A model generated the notes under the pieces. The model saw only the letters and a list, made by a program, of their open reading frames with translations. It did not search any database and was not told where the DNA came from. A stretch of 8,667 nucleotides of DNA from DAOTTW01 sp034437615 (lineage in GTDB: Bacteria > Chloroflexota > Anaerolineae > Aggregatilineales > Phototrophicaceae): contig DAOTTW010000323.1 in NCBI GenBank assembly GCA_034437615.1, forward strand, positions 1 to 8,667, read 5' to 3'. Within the stretch, counting starts at the first letter, position 1; each line of letters starts with the position of its first letter. The translations under genes and the position numbers were made by a program. Shown piece after piece: positions 1 through 8,475 of this stretch.

Positions 1-47
1 CATATCGGTTTGTTTTCGTTTCTCCACAAGCGAGGGATACCCACATC

Positions 48-1136
48 ATGACGTACTTTCCTGAACAACGCTTCGTCACCAACCGCGCCACCGTCAACCG
101 TGAGGTGCTGCTGCCAGAAGGCGCTATCGGCAGCGTGCTGGTGGAACGCGGCCAGAACGTCGAAATTACGGATACGGTTGTGCGTGGCCTGATACCAGAT
201 CGCTATATCATCATCGACGCGGCACAACAGCTAGGCTTATCAGCCCGCGATTATGAGAAGCTGGGCGATGAATTGCTGCTGGTCAAGCGGCGCACCCCGA
301 TCACGGCGGATGAACCCATCGCGGGCCGCAACCGTGAACGCGGGCGGCGGGTATTGGCCCCGGTGAGTGGGCTGGTCGTCTCGGTGGATGTCGAACAGGG
401 CCGCATCATCATGCAGGAATTGCCGGATTTTATCGACCTGAAAGCGGGTGTGCGTGGTCGTGTGGTGCGGGTGTATGAGGGGCGCGGCGTCGCCATCGAA
501 ACAGCCGGGGCGCTGGTGCAGGGCGTGTGGGGTAATGGCCGCACGCGCACGGCGACGATGCGCCTGGAACCGGAAGAAGGCGTCCACGCGCTAGAGGCCA
601 ACGAATTACAGATCGAATTCAAAAATGAGGTCGTCGTGACGCTCAGGCCGATTGATGCGGACATCCTGCAATTAGCCGATGTGCGCCAATTCGCCGGGAT
701 CGTTGCGCCGAGTATGGACGCGGCCCTGATTGATACGGTGCTGGAAAAACCCTATGCCGTTATCTTGACGGAGGGCTTCGGGCAGATCAACATGAGCAAC
801 AGCGTATCGCAGACGATTCGTGAATTTGATGGTTTTCAGGTGGCGATGGATGCGTATTTGCCGCAACGACTGGAACCCCGCGTGCCCGAACTGGTGATTA
901 ACCGCTTATTTGAAGCAGACCCACCCCGGCCCAATGATCGCATGACGTTGAGGTCGGGTATGCGCGTGCGCATCACGCGGGCACCGTATACCGGGCTGGT
1001 GGGGCGCGTCATCGAGCAACCCGAACGGCCTATCGCGCTGGAAAACAGTTTGCGCCTGCCCTGTGCCCTGGTGGAGATTATGCTGGGTGAGCGGGTTTAC
1101 GTCCCGTTAGCAAACCTGGAACTCGCTGGCGCGTAA
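48..1136 (+). CDS. Uncharacterised protein with lipoyl-like and KOW-like segments
   Basis: I do not recognise a named family. The 362-residue protein has no signal peptide or membrane segment, so it is probably cytosolic. Residues 22-50 (LPEGAIGSVLVERGQNVEI) and 100-125 (RVLAPVSGLVVSVDVEQGR) have the Gly-spaced beta pattern of barrel-sandwich (lipoyl/biotinyl, RnfC-like) folds, but I see no lysine in a lipoyl or biotin attachment motif. Residues 302-357 (LRSGMRVRITRAPYTGLVGRV, ending with YVPLANLEL) look like a KOW/SH3-type barrel, as found in NusG and ribosomal proteins. The middle, about 185-290, is alpha/beta with VVTLRPIDADIL and YAVILTEGFG strands. The ATG is preceded by GAGGGA (32-37) at 10 nt. 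The gene ends 100 nt before the acidic membrane-protein gene on the same strand, so co-transcription is possible. The reading frame is sound; the domain calls are pattern-based inference. Confidence 0.85.
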   Translation: MTYFPEQRFVTNRATVNREVLLPEGAIGSVLVERGQNVEITDTVVRGLIPDRYIIIDAAQQLGLSARDYEKLGDELLLVKRRTPITADEPIAGRNRERGRRVLAPVSGLVVSVDVEQGRIIMQELPDFIDLKAGVRGRVVRVYEGRGVAIETAGALVQGVWGNGRTRTATMRLEPEEGVHALEANELQIEFKNEVVVTLRPIDADILQLADVRQFAGIVAPSMDAALIDTVLEKPYAVILTEGFGQINMSNSVSQTIREFDGFQVAMDAYLPQRLEPRVPELVINRLFEADPPRPNDRMTLRSGMRVRITRAPYTGLVGRVIEQPERPIALENSLRLPCALVEIMLGERVYVPLANLELAGA

Positions 1137-1191
1137 TTCAGTTTAGGGTTATCATCAGTTTTGTATTTATCGGCTGCGTTTGATGTGCTCA

Positions 1192-1220
1192 TTGACTCAT
1201 TAACGAAAAGACACTAGCAA
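1192..1220 (+). promoter_or_regulatory. Weak sigma-70-like promoter candidate
   Basis: The 100-nt gap between the first two genes is AT-rich compared with its surroundings. It contains TTGACT (1192-1197), a 5/6 match to the -35 consensus, followed after 17 nt by TAGCAA (1215-1220), only a 3/6 match to the -10. It would place a start near 1227, too close to the Shine-Dalgarno at 1223-1229, which argues against it. Read-through from the upstream gene is an equally good explanation. Confidence 0.15.
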
Positions 1221-1236
1221 AAGAGGGGGACGGGTT

Positions 1237-2265
1237 ATGTCCAACAGAGACGACGATTTCGATGATCTGTTTAGCGACGACGACGACTTTAACTTTGACA
1301 ATGACGACGATCTCTTCGGGGGTTTGGATGACGACGAAGGCTTAGCGCCCGCTGAGTTCGACCCATTTGAGCGCGAGGATAGACAGGCAGACCCGGATCG
1401 AGACCTCTTTCAGGACTATGACGAGCGTGCCGCCGGCGAGGTGCAGCTTGACCTGGACGAAGATGAAGGAGAAGAAGCAGCAGGCGGGGGTCGTAGCCCG
1501 TTTTTCGTCATCGCGGCTATTCTGCTGGTGTTGATTATTCTCGGTGGTGGTGCCTTCCTGGTGACGCAGTTGATCGGTGACAATGAGCAACAGCAGCAGC
1601 TTGAAGAGACACGTGCGGCTATCGTCGCCACCAATCAGGCTGTTGAGCAATTCCTGACCGAGACGGAAGAAGCCAACATCGCCAACAGCAACGCCACCGC
1701 CACCGCCGATGCCTTCACCGATACACCCACACCGACCTTCACGCCATCGGACACACCCACGCCGACAGTCGATACAGCGAGCACGGAGACGGCGGTATTT
1801 GCCGCGACATCGAATGCAGCGGGCACCGCGACGGCTCTGGTTGAGGAAATTCAGCAAACGTCACAGGCACAATTGAACGCGACCATCACCGCGCAATTCC
1901 TGACTGCTGAAGCGCAAAACGTGACGCCGCCGACGATGGCCCCGACTGATACACCGACAGACGACGCGGGACCAACCGATGAGCCGACGCCCACACGTGA
2001 AGGGGTTTCGGTCTCCGCTGTGCAGCAGACGGCAACCGCGCTGGCGCTGATCCTGCGGCCTGACCTGATTACACCCGCAGATGGCGACGGTGGCGTGACG
2101 CCGATACCAGGCCGCCCAACACCGCGCCCTGACCTGCCTGATACGGGTATCTTTGATGATGTCGTCGGCACCGACCCCGGCATGATTGCGCTGGCTGCAT
2201 TTGGTCTGTTGGGTGTTATCTTCATCTCGCGTGGCTTGCGCTCTGCGAATCGCAAACGGCGCTGA
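1237..2265 (+). CDS. Acidic two-TM surface protein with LPDTG sorting-like signal
   Basis: The 342-residue protein has five visible parts. Residues 1-80 are extremely acidic (runs of Asp, with DDLF/DLFGG repeats) and probably disordered. Residues 88-112 (PFFVIAAILLVLIILGGG) form a transmembrane helix. Residues 113-295 are low-complexity and Ala/Thr-rich, with DTPTPTFTP-type Thr/Pro stretches at 162-177 and 236-253, suggesting an extended and possibly glycosylated stalk. LPDTG lies at 300-304. A second hydrophobic segment (314-331) precedes the basic tail RGLRSANRKRR. LPxTG, hydrophobic helix and positive tail are the classic sortase signal. The unusual point is the extra upstream helix: it would place the acidic end in the cytoplasm and the stalk outside, tethered at both ends. 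A strong Shine-Dalgarno, GAGGGGG (1223-1229), lies 7 nt before the ATG. No sortase gene is in the window. The function is unknown; a surface or stalk role is inferred. Confidence 0.88.
   Translation: MSNRDDDFDDLFSDDDDFNFDNDDDLFGGLDDDEGLAPAEFDPFEREDRQADPDRDLFQDYDERAAGEVQLDLDEDEGEEAAGGGRSPFFVIAAILLVLIILGGGAFLVTQLIGDNEQQQQLEETRAAIVATNQAVEQFLTETEEANIANSNATATADAFTDTPTPTFTPSDTPTPTVDTASTETAVFAATSNAAGTATALVEEIQQTSQAQLNATITAQFLTAEAQNVTPPTMAPTDTPTDDAGPTDEPTPTREGVSVSAVQQTATALALILRPDLITPADGDGGVTPIPGRPTPRPDLPDTGIFDDVVGTDPGMIALAAFGLLGVIFISRGLRSANRKRR
2134..2148 (+). other. LPDTG sortase-type motif codons
   Basis: These codons give Leu-Pro-Asp-Thr-Gly at residues 300-304 of the acidic membrane protein. In Gram-positive-type sorting, sortase cuts between Thr and Gly and joins Thr to a cell-wall or pilin amine. 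The following 10 residues, hydrophobic helix and RKRR tail fit this arrangement. Whether the host has a sortase cannot be seen here. Confidence 0.6.
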
Positions 2266-2312
2266 TGCATCAAATAGCTGTGGGTGGGGCTGAGTGGTTA
2301 CTTGATGGCGGA

Positions 2313-2326
2313 CACCCTGAAGGGTG
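2313..2326. repeat. Hairpin with TGAA tetraloop
   Basis: CACCC, TGAA, GGGTG form a perfect 5-bp stem (the outer loop bases can also pair A-T). It lies 48 nt past the stop of the acidic protein gene and is not followed by a T tract, so an intrinsic terminator is not clear. On the minus strand its loop reads TTCA, the same as the plus-strand loop of the hairpin at 8453-8466. Confidence 0.5.
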
Positions 2327-2335
2327 GTTATGTGG

Positions 2336-2355
2336 GGACGCTATTCCTGGCGTCC
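2336..2355. repeat. Hairpin GGACGC/GCGTCC
   Basis: A perfect 6-bp stem (2336-2341 with 2350-2355) encloses an 8-nt loop. It is the second palindrome in the 225-nt gap between the acidic protein gene and the small membrane-protein gene. The same GGACGC/GCGTCC core recurs in the larger stem at 2979-3010. It may be part of an interspersed repeat, or an RNA hairpin at the mRNA end. Confidence 0.45.
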
Positions 2356-2381
2356 AGGGCGGCGCAGCGGCATTGTAGGCT

Positions 2382-2401
2382 TATTTGCGCCAACGTGTAC
2401 T
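2382..2401. repeat. 20-nt direct repeat, copy 1
   Basis: tatttgcgccaacgtgtact occurs here and again at 3039-3058 in the same orientation with no mismatch. The flanking bases differ at once on both sides (T/G before, G/A after). This copy lies 89 nt upstream of the small membrane-protein gene. In both places palindromic DNA lies just to the left, so the 20-mer may be the constant end of a larger, otherwise diverged element. Confidence 0.85.
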
Positions 2402-2490
2402 GGCCGCCTGATTTCCTGCTGGTGCGTGCTTGCTGACCTATGCTATGGTAGAGGCAACATGACCGCGCATCCTGCAAGGTAACAGACGCT

Positions 2491-2928
2491 ATGAGCGACC
2501 AACAGCAAATACCCCGCGAACCCGACGCCCTCATGCAAGCCGATACGCCGCTTGATAGCAAGGCTCCACTTGAAAAGATGGCGTTAGCGCTGTATGTACA
2601 CGCGGCCCGTATGATTAAAGAGGGTAAAAGCCGCGACGAAATCGCGCAAGAATTACAGCGCAAAGGCGTGAAGCCCGAAACCGCACAACACATGCTGCAA
2701 CGCCTGGATACCGCACGCGACGACGTGACACGCCGCCTGGGATGGCGCAATGTGCTGATCGGTGCTGTGGTCTGCATCGCCGGGTTCGGCTTGATCGTCG
2801 GCGCGTTTGGGGGCGTGGCGGATGGCCTGGGGGCTGTTTTCGCATGGGGGGCGTTTTTGCTGGGCGTTTACTGGGTTGGGCGCGGCACGTTGCAGGTGTT
2901 AGCCAGCAACAAAACGCCTAGCACCTGA
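2491..2928 (+). CDS. Small two-TM membrane protein of unknown function
   Basis: The 145-residue protein matches no family I can name. Residues 1-25 are polar and probably disordered. Residues 27-75 are helical and charged (MIKEGKSRDEIAQELQRKGV, then ETAQHMLQRL), and the spacing resembles a small helical or HTH-like bundle in which GKS..EIA..L..KG is followed by a second helix. After RRLGWRN come two hydrophobic helices, about 87-107 and 112-131, with a short Gly-rich turn between them. The short loop implies that both ends lie on the same side, probably the cytoplasm given the basic residues before the first helix. AAGGT (2475-2479) lies 11 nt before the ATG. The gene stands alone and is convergent with the minus-strand operon. 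Copies of a 20-nt direct repeat bracket it. Confidence 0.82.
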   Translation: MSDQQQIPREPDALMQADTPLDSKAPLEKMALALYVHAARMIKEGKSRDEIAQELQRKGVKPETAQHMLQRLDTARDDVTRRLGWRNVLIGAVVCIAGFGLIVGAFGGVADGLGAVFAWGAFLLGVYWVGRGTLQVLASNKTPST

Positions 2929-2978
2929 CAGATTTGCTGTATGCATCGGTGTGGATTTTTCGACAGACGCTGAGAAGG

Positions 2979-3010
2979 GCGTCCCTACAGGGCAGCGTTC
3001 GTAGGGACGC
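2979..3010. repeat. Perfect 10-bp inverted repeat between convergent genes
   Basis: GCGTCCCTAC (2979-2988) and GTAGGGACGC (3001-3010) pair perfectly around a 12-nt loop. GGGCG at 2977-2981 can alternatively pair with CGCCC at 3020-3024, so two competing folds are possible. It lies in the 128-nt gap where the small membrane-protein gene and the lipoprotein gene converge, so it could act as a two-way terminator or mRNA 3' stabiliser. There is no T run directly after it on either strand. Its look is that of a dispersed palindromic repeat. Confidence 0.6.
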
Positions 3011-3038
3011 GCCTCGGTGCGCCCGGAAACTGCCACAG

Positions 3039-3058
3039 TATTTGCGCCAACGTGTACT
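3039..3058. repeat. 20-nt direct repeat, copy 2
   Basis: This copy is identical to 2382-2401 and in the same orientation. It overlaps the last two bases of the TAG stop (3059-3057) of the minus-strand lipoprotein gene, so the repeat edge forms part of that stop codon. Together with copy 1 it bounds a 637-nt segment holding the small membrane-protein gene and the 10-bp inverted repeat. Confidence 0.85.
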
Positions 3059-3740
3059 AGCGCAAGCTGGCTAACCACGCATCCACTGCATTGAAATACA
3101 GCGTCGTTGTGATGTCGCCTGCATCCGGTGGCAGCGCTACCGCGACGCCGATATACCCCTGTTGGTAGCGCGTGTCGCGTGTTTCAGCCACGAATTCGCC
3201 ATTCAGATACAACGCCAGATAATCCTCGATGCACACAGCGCGGATCACATTACGCTGACCAGCAGGCCGCAACGCCGCGCCAGCCTGCCAGCGGACAAGC
3301 GCATCGGCTTGGTTGCGCCCCAGGCGTTGAATCGCATAATTGCCGCCTGGTTCGATCAGGAAATAGTAGCCCTGCCCGTTTTCCTGCACGCGGCAAAGCA
3401 CACCATACAGCGCGTCCTCATGATCTGCTGTATAGAAGCTCTCGCCTTCGACCACCACATTGCGATACTGCTCAGCACGGTTCAGGCCATAGACATAGCG
3501 CGATAGGCCCACAGCAAAACGGTAGGCTCCATCGCGGATGTTGACCTGTGCGCCTTGCAGATTGTAGGTATCCCATGCTGCGGCTGATGCATCGCCGTCG
3601 AAGCCTTCGCGTAGCACCTGAGCGCTGATGTCGAAGCGCTGGCTGGGTTCTGTGGCTGGCACGGCGGCAATGCAACCCGTGAGCAGCGCGGGCAGCAGCA
3701 TGAGCCAGCGCAGGTGCAACAACGGCTTGTGGTTAATCAC
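3057..3740 (-). CDS. Lipoprotein with jelly-roll (GH16/DUF1080-like) domain
   Basis: With a GTG start at 3740 the protein has 227 residues and begins MINHKPLLHLRWLMLLPALLTGC. That is a basic n-region, hydrophobic core and LLTGC lipobox with the lipid-carrying Cys at 23, so the mature protein should sit on the outer face of the membrane. The open frame continues upstream to 4076, but that part overlaps the preceding gene and lacks coding character. The mature part is beta-rich: EGFDG (45-49), ALYGVLCRVQ..GYYFLIEPGGNYAIQRL (110-140) and RNVIRAVCIEDYLALYLNGEF (163-183). This pattern matches concanavalin-like 3-keto-disaccharide hydrolase/GH16-type domains found in many Chloroflexota lipoproteins. 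C116 and C170 may form a disulfide. I see no clear catalytic residues, so binding rather than hydrolysis is likely. It overlaps the upstream gene by 8 nt, and the GTG has no Shine-Dalgarno, implying translational coupling. Confidence 0.85.
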   Translation of the reverse strand: MINHKPLLHLRWLMLLPALLTGCIAAVPATEPSQRFDISAQVLREGFDGDASAAAWDTYNLQGAQVNIRDGAYRFAVGLSRYVYGLNRAEQYRNVVVEGESFYTADHEDALYGVLCRVQENGQGYYFLIEPGGNYAIQRLGRNQADALVRWQAGAALRPAGQRNVIRAVCIEDYLALYLNGEFVAETRDTRYQQGYIGVAVALPPDAGDITTTLYFNAVDAWLASLR

Positions 3741-4194
3741 TGGGGCGATTATTCCAGTAAATCTGGCGCGAAACGGTAATAGCCGTCGTGCCGGGGGGGG
3801 ATGCAGGCTGAATATCGGCTTGCCATGCCAGCGAAAAGACCGAAAAATCCATCGTCTGGCTACAGGTCGCCAGATCATAGCCGATGGGGACGTTAGCGCC
3901 GGACGTGCAGATAGTTGGCAGGGCGCAAGCGTGCTGTTCGGCATAGAAGCGCACGACATCACATGCGCTCTGATCCACGCCATACAGCCACTCATCCTGA
4001 CCATACAGCGGGTTATCGTGCTGAATCTGGCGGGAATCTGCTGGGATGGGCGGCAGGGGTGGCAGGATGAGGCCATACAGCACGCTGAAAACCTGCACGC
4101 CGACGATCAACGACACGATCAGCACGACGATACCCACAAGCAGCCACAAAACAGGCTGTTGTGACTTTGGTTTAGGGGGTCCAGCGTTGTTCAT
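3733..4194 (-). CDS. Single-TM exported protein with four cysteines
   Basis: The 153-residue protein has a short polar, proline-rich cytoplasmic start and one long hydrophobic helix (16-43, VLWLLVGIVVLIVSLIVGV). A Pro-rich linker (LILPPLPPIP) leads to an extracytoplasmic domain of about 100 residues. That domain has four cysteines (78, 90, 96, 111), which fits two disulfides. I recognise no family. The segment DQSACDVVRFYAEQ and the ending ADIQP...TTAITVSRQIYW resemble the corresponding parts of the protein encoded just upstream (GGDVAAVTNYYNRK; VTIQPG...NVVIEYEQRW), so the two may be diverged tandem copies. Its ATG lies 23 nt inside the end of that gene, behind GGTGATC (4205-4199), which matches the extended anti-Shine-Dalgarno complement at 4 nt spacing. 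Its own end overlaps the lipoprotein start by 8 nt. Confidence 0.8.
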   Translation of the reverse strand: MNNAGPPKPKSQQPVLWLLVGIVVLIVSLIVGVQVFSVLYGLILPPLPPIPADSRQIQHDNPLYGQDEWLYGVDQSACDVVRFYAEQHACALPTICTSGANVPIGYDLATCSQTMDFSVFSLAWQADIQPASPPGTTAITVSRQIYWNNRPSD

Positions 4195-4696
4195 ATTCGA
4201 TCACCACATTGCCTTGCGTATTGTAAAACGGGTCTTCGTTGAATTGACCGGGCTGGATGGTCACCTGCGTATATTGCAGGGTATTCAGGCCGCTGTTATC
4301 GAACATGCAGCGCACGTAAAACGGTATGACGCCACGCTCTGCCGCATTCGGGAAGGTGCCTGTACGCGGGAAGCGCTCACAGCTTTCGGGGCGTTGGCCA
4401 GCAGGCGGCTCGCCGTAATGGTCACGCAGCTTGCGATTGTAATAATTCGTCACTGCGGCCACATCACCACCGGGCACCTGATAGTACACGTAGCGCCGCC
4501 CCTCGCGCCGCTCTTCCGGGTTGCCCCAGGTGACGGCGTTGCTGGGCGGCTCAATTTCCAGAGGGGAGCGGCGCGATTCTTGATCCAAGAAGAACGAGAG
4601 CACGCCCGCCCCCAGTAGCAGTGCGCCGAAAAACCCGATAACGAGACTGGTGCGAAAGACTGAAATTGTCCCCTGCTGATCCGACAAAAATCCCAT
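4172..4696 (-). CDS. Single-TM exported protein of unknown function
   Basis: The 174-residue protein has one N-terminal hydrophobic helix (about 16-37, SLVIGFFGALLLGAGVLSFFL) after a short start. A roughly 135-residue domain follows on the outside. It includes RRYVYYQVPGGDVAAVTNYYNRKL (68-90, read in two parts) and C106 and C130, which could pair. It ends in strands YTQVTIQPG and NVVIEYEQRW. GGDV..V..YY suggests a helix in which a residue-pair pattern packs against a beta sheet, but I cannot name the family. AGGAG (4712-4708) overlaps the TAG stop of the TPR gene and sits 11 nt before the ATG, so its translation is probably linked to that gene. Its end overlaps the next gene by 23 nt. A nearer out-of-frame ATG at 4704 gives only a short shadow reading. 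Confidence 0.82.
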   Translation of the reverse strand: MGFLSDQQGTISVFRTSLVIGFFGALLLGAGVLSFFLDQESRRSPLEIEPPSNAVTWGNPEERREGRRYVYYQVPGGDVAAVTNYYNRKLRDHYGEPPAGQRPESCERFPRTGTFPNAAERGVIPFYVRCMFDNSGLNTLQYTQVTIQPGQFNEDPFYNTQGNVVIEYEQRWTP

Positions 4697-4710
4697 GTGG
4701 TCATCTGCTC

Positions 4711-5574
4711 CTAATTTTCCAGCGCTTGAACATCCGCCTGTATTGCCTGGCCGTAGGGTGTGTGTGCATAGCGTGCGGCTTCTGCTACCCAGAAGGGCAG
4801 CCCCGCCGCGAGTAGCGTCTCGTCTATGCTGATCTCACCCAAATCATTCGCTGCCTGATCGGGTTGCACCCGTGCGATTTGCAGCAACAGATAGCGCGTC
4901 ATCAAGGCCCGGTGCGGCTCCTGTTGGGCGGCTGCGTAGCCTGCAAGCAGGGCGGCACGCGCTTCGGCCAGCTTGCCCAGGCGATAATAGGCATGGCCCA
5001 GGTCAAAATGCGCGATGGTTGGTGCGCCGTGCGCTAGTGCCTGCTGCAAATAGTGTGCAGCGTTGGCATAGTCACCCTTTGCTAACAGTGTACGCCCTAA
5101 ACCGTACAATGGGAAATGGTACGACGGTTGTAATTGTACGGCTTTTGTTAGCAAGTGTTCACTGTATGTCAGGGCGTCTAAGTATGTCAGGGGGTCTGGC
5201 TCTGTGCCGCTCAGGTTGCGGTACGTATTGCCGAGCAGCACCAGCGTATCGGCATCGGCTGGCTTGCCCTCGGATGCCAACGCTGCGATGTGCGCCTCAA
5301 GCGTATCGCGTGCGCCTGTAAAATCGCCTGCGATGAACTGGCGCTGTGCCTGTGTGTAGGGCGTGACCATCCCGCGATTGCCCCAGAGCACGATTAGCTG
5401 CACAACGACCAACAGGCCCACCACCCCGATGAGCGCCGCATCGCGCACGTCTGCTGGTGCGCTGGTCAACAGCACAAGGGCCAAAACCAGCAGAGCCAGC
5501 GCGATGCCGAGCGCCCACTTCGATGCGGCGTCCCAGTAGCGAATTTGCCTGATTAAGCCGAAGAGAATGCCCAT
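4711..5574 (-). CDS. Membrane-anchored TPR-repeat protein
   Basis: The 287-residue protein has two membrane helices near the N-terminus (about 20-38, WALGIALALLVLALVLL, and 46-64, AALIGVVGLLVVVQLIVLW). TPR-like helical hairpins follow: about 74-100 (QRQFIAGDFTGARDTLEAHI), 107-148, 152-184 (LGRTLLAKGDYANAAHYLQQAL) and 186-219 (HFDLGHAYYRLGKLAEARAAL). The short loop between the two helices puts the TPR part on the same side as the N-terminus, probably the cytoplasm. TPR domains bind partner proteins, so a scaffold or assembly role for the membrane proteins encoded next to it is a fair inference, without direct proof. It starts 17 nt after the ppc stop with only a weak CAGG ribosome site, and ends 14 nt before the next gene. 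This supports co-transcription with ppc. No enzymatic motif is visible. Confidence 0.86.
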   Translation of the reverse strand: MGILFGLIRQIRYWDAASKWALGIALALLVLALVLLTSAPADVRDAALIGVVGLLVVVQLIVLWGNRGMVTPYTQAQRQFIAGDFTGARDTLEAHIAALASEGKPADADTLVLLGNTYRNLSGTEPDPLTYLDALTYSEHLLTKAVQLQPSYHFPLYGLGRTLLAKGDYANAAHYLQQALAHGAPTIAHFDLGHAYYRLGKLAEARAALLAGYAAAQQEPHRALMTRYLLLQIARVQPDQAANDLGEISIDETLLAAGLPFWVAEAARYAHTPYGQAIQADVQALEN

Positions 5575-5591
5575 ACGCCTGATTTATCGCA

Positions 5592-8315
<2,724 letters not shown>

Positions 8316-8377
8316 GTTATGCCTCCATGTTTTTCACAATCTAGCCCCGTAACGACTCAGGTACGTGCCCCATGCTC

Positions 8378-8404
8378 AGCCGCCAGACGTTAAAACGTCC
8401 GGCT
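8378..8404. repeat. Hairpin 1 of cluster, TAAA loop
   Basis: GACGT, TAAA, ACGTC (8386-8399) form a perfect 5-bp stem. AGCCG (8378-8382) and CGGCT (8400-8404) extend it by another 5 bp with a 3-nt bulge (CCA) on the left side. It lies between the ppc start and the divergent Uma2 gene, so it would be transcribed only if one of their leaders spans it. Confidence 0.6.
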
Positions 8405-8416
8405 CCGGTAACAACA

Positions 8417-8434
8417 AGCCTGCTAAAGCAGGCT
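8417..8434. repeat. Hairpin 2 of cluster, TAAA loop
   Basis: AGCCTGC, TAAA, GCAGGCT is a perfect 7-bp stem with a TAAA loop (or 8 bp with a 2-nt loop). It is the strongest single palindrome in the ppc-Uma2 gap. The loop is the same as in the hairpin at 8386-8399, while the stem is unrelated. Confidence 0.7.
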
Positions 8435-8452
8435 GTATGCAGCGTGCAATAG

Positions 8453-8466
8453 CCCCCTTCAGGGGG
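8453..8466. repeat. Hairpin 3 of cluster, TTCA loop
   Basis: CCCCC, TTCA, GGGGG forms a 5-bp all-GC stem followed by GTTG. It has a GC stem but no T tract long enough for an intrinsic terminator on either strand. The hairpin at 2313-2326, read on the minus strand, has the same TTCA loop. Confidence 0.6.
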
Positions 8467-8475
8467 GTTGGCCCT

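Noticed and set aside
1721..1770. DNA tandem repeat in the acidic protein gene
   Set aside because: The two acaccca-type units only reflect the Thr/Pro protein repeat; third codon positions differ, so it is not a recent DNA duplication.
1342..1857. Long minus-strand open frame opposite the acidic protein gene
   Set aside because: It is the antisense shadow of the Asp/Glu/Thr-rich codons. It has a low-complexity Cys/Arg-rich product and no ribosome site.
3741..4076. Upstream extension of the lipoprotein frame to an ATG at 4076
   Set aside because: It lies wholly inside the preceding gene in another frame, and the translation is rich in Arg, Ser, Pro and Cys with no signal or domain. The GTG at 3740 gives a complete lipobox signal peptide.
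8453..8470. Intrinsic terminator at the C5/G5 hairpin
   Set aside because: No run of T follows on either strand, and the flanking genes diverge, so nothing needs to end there.
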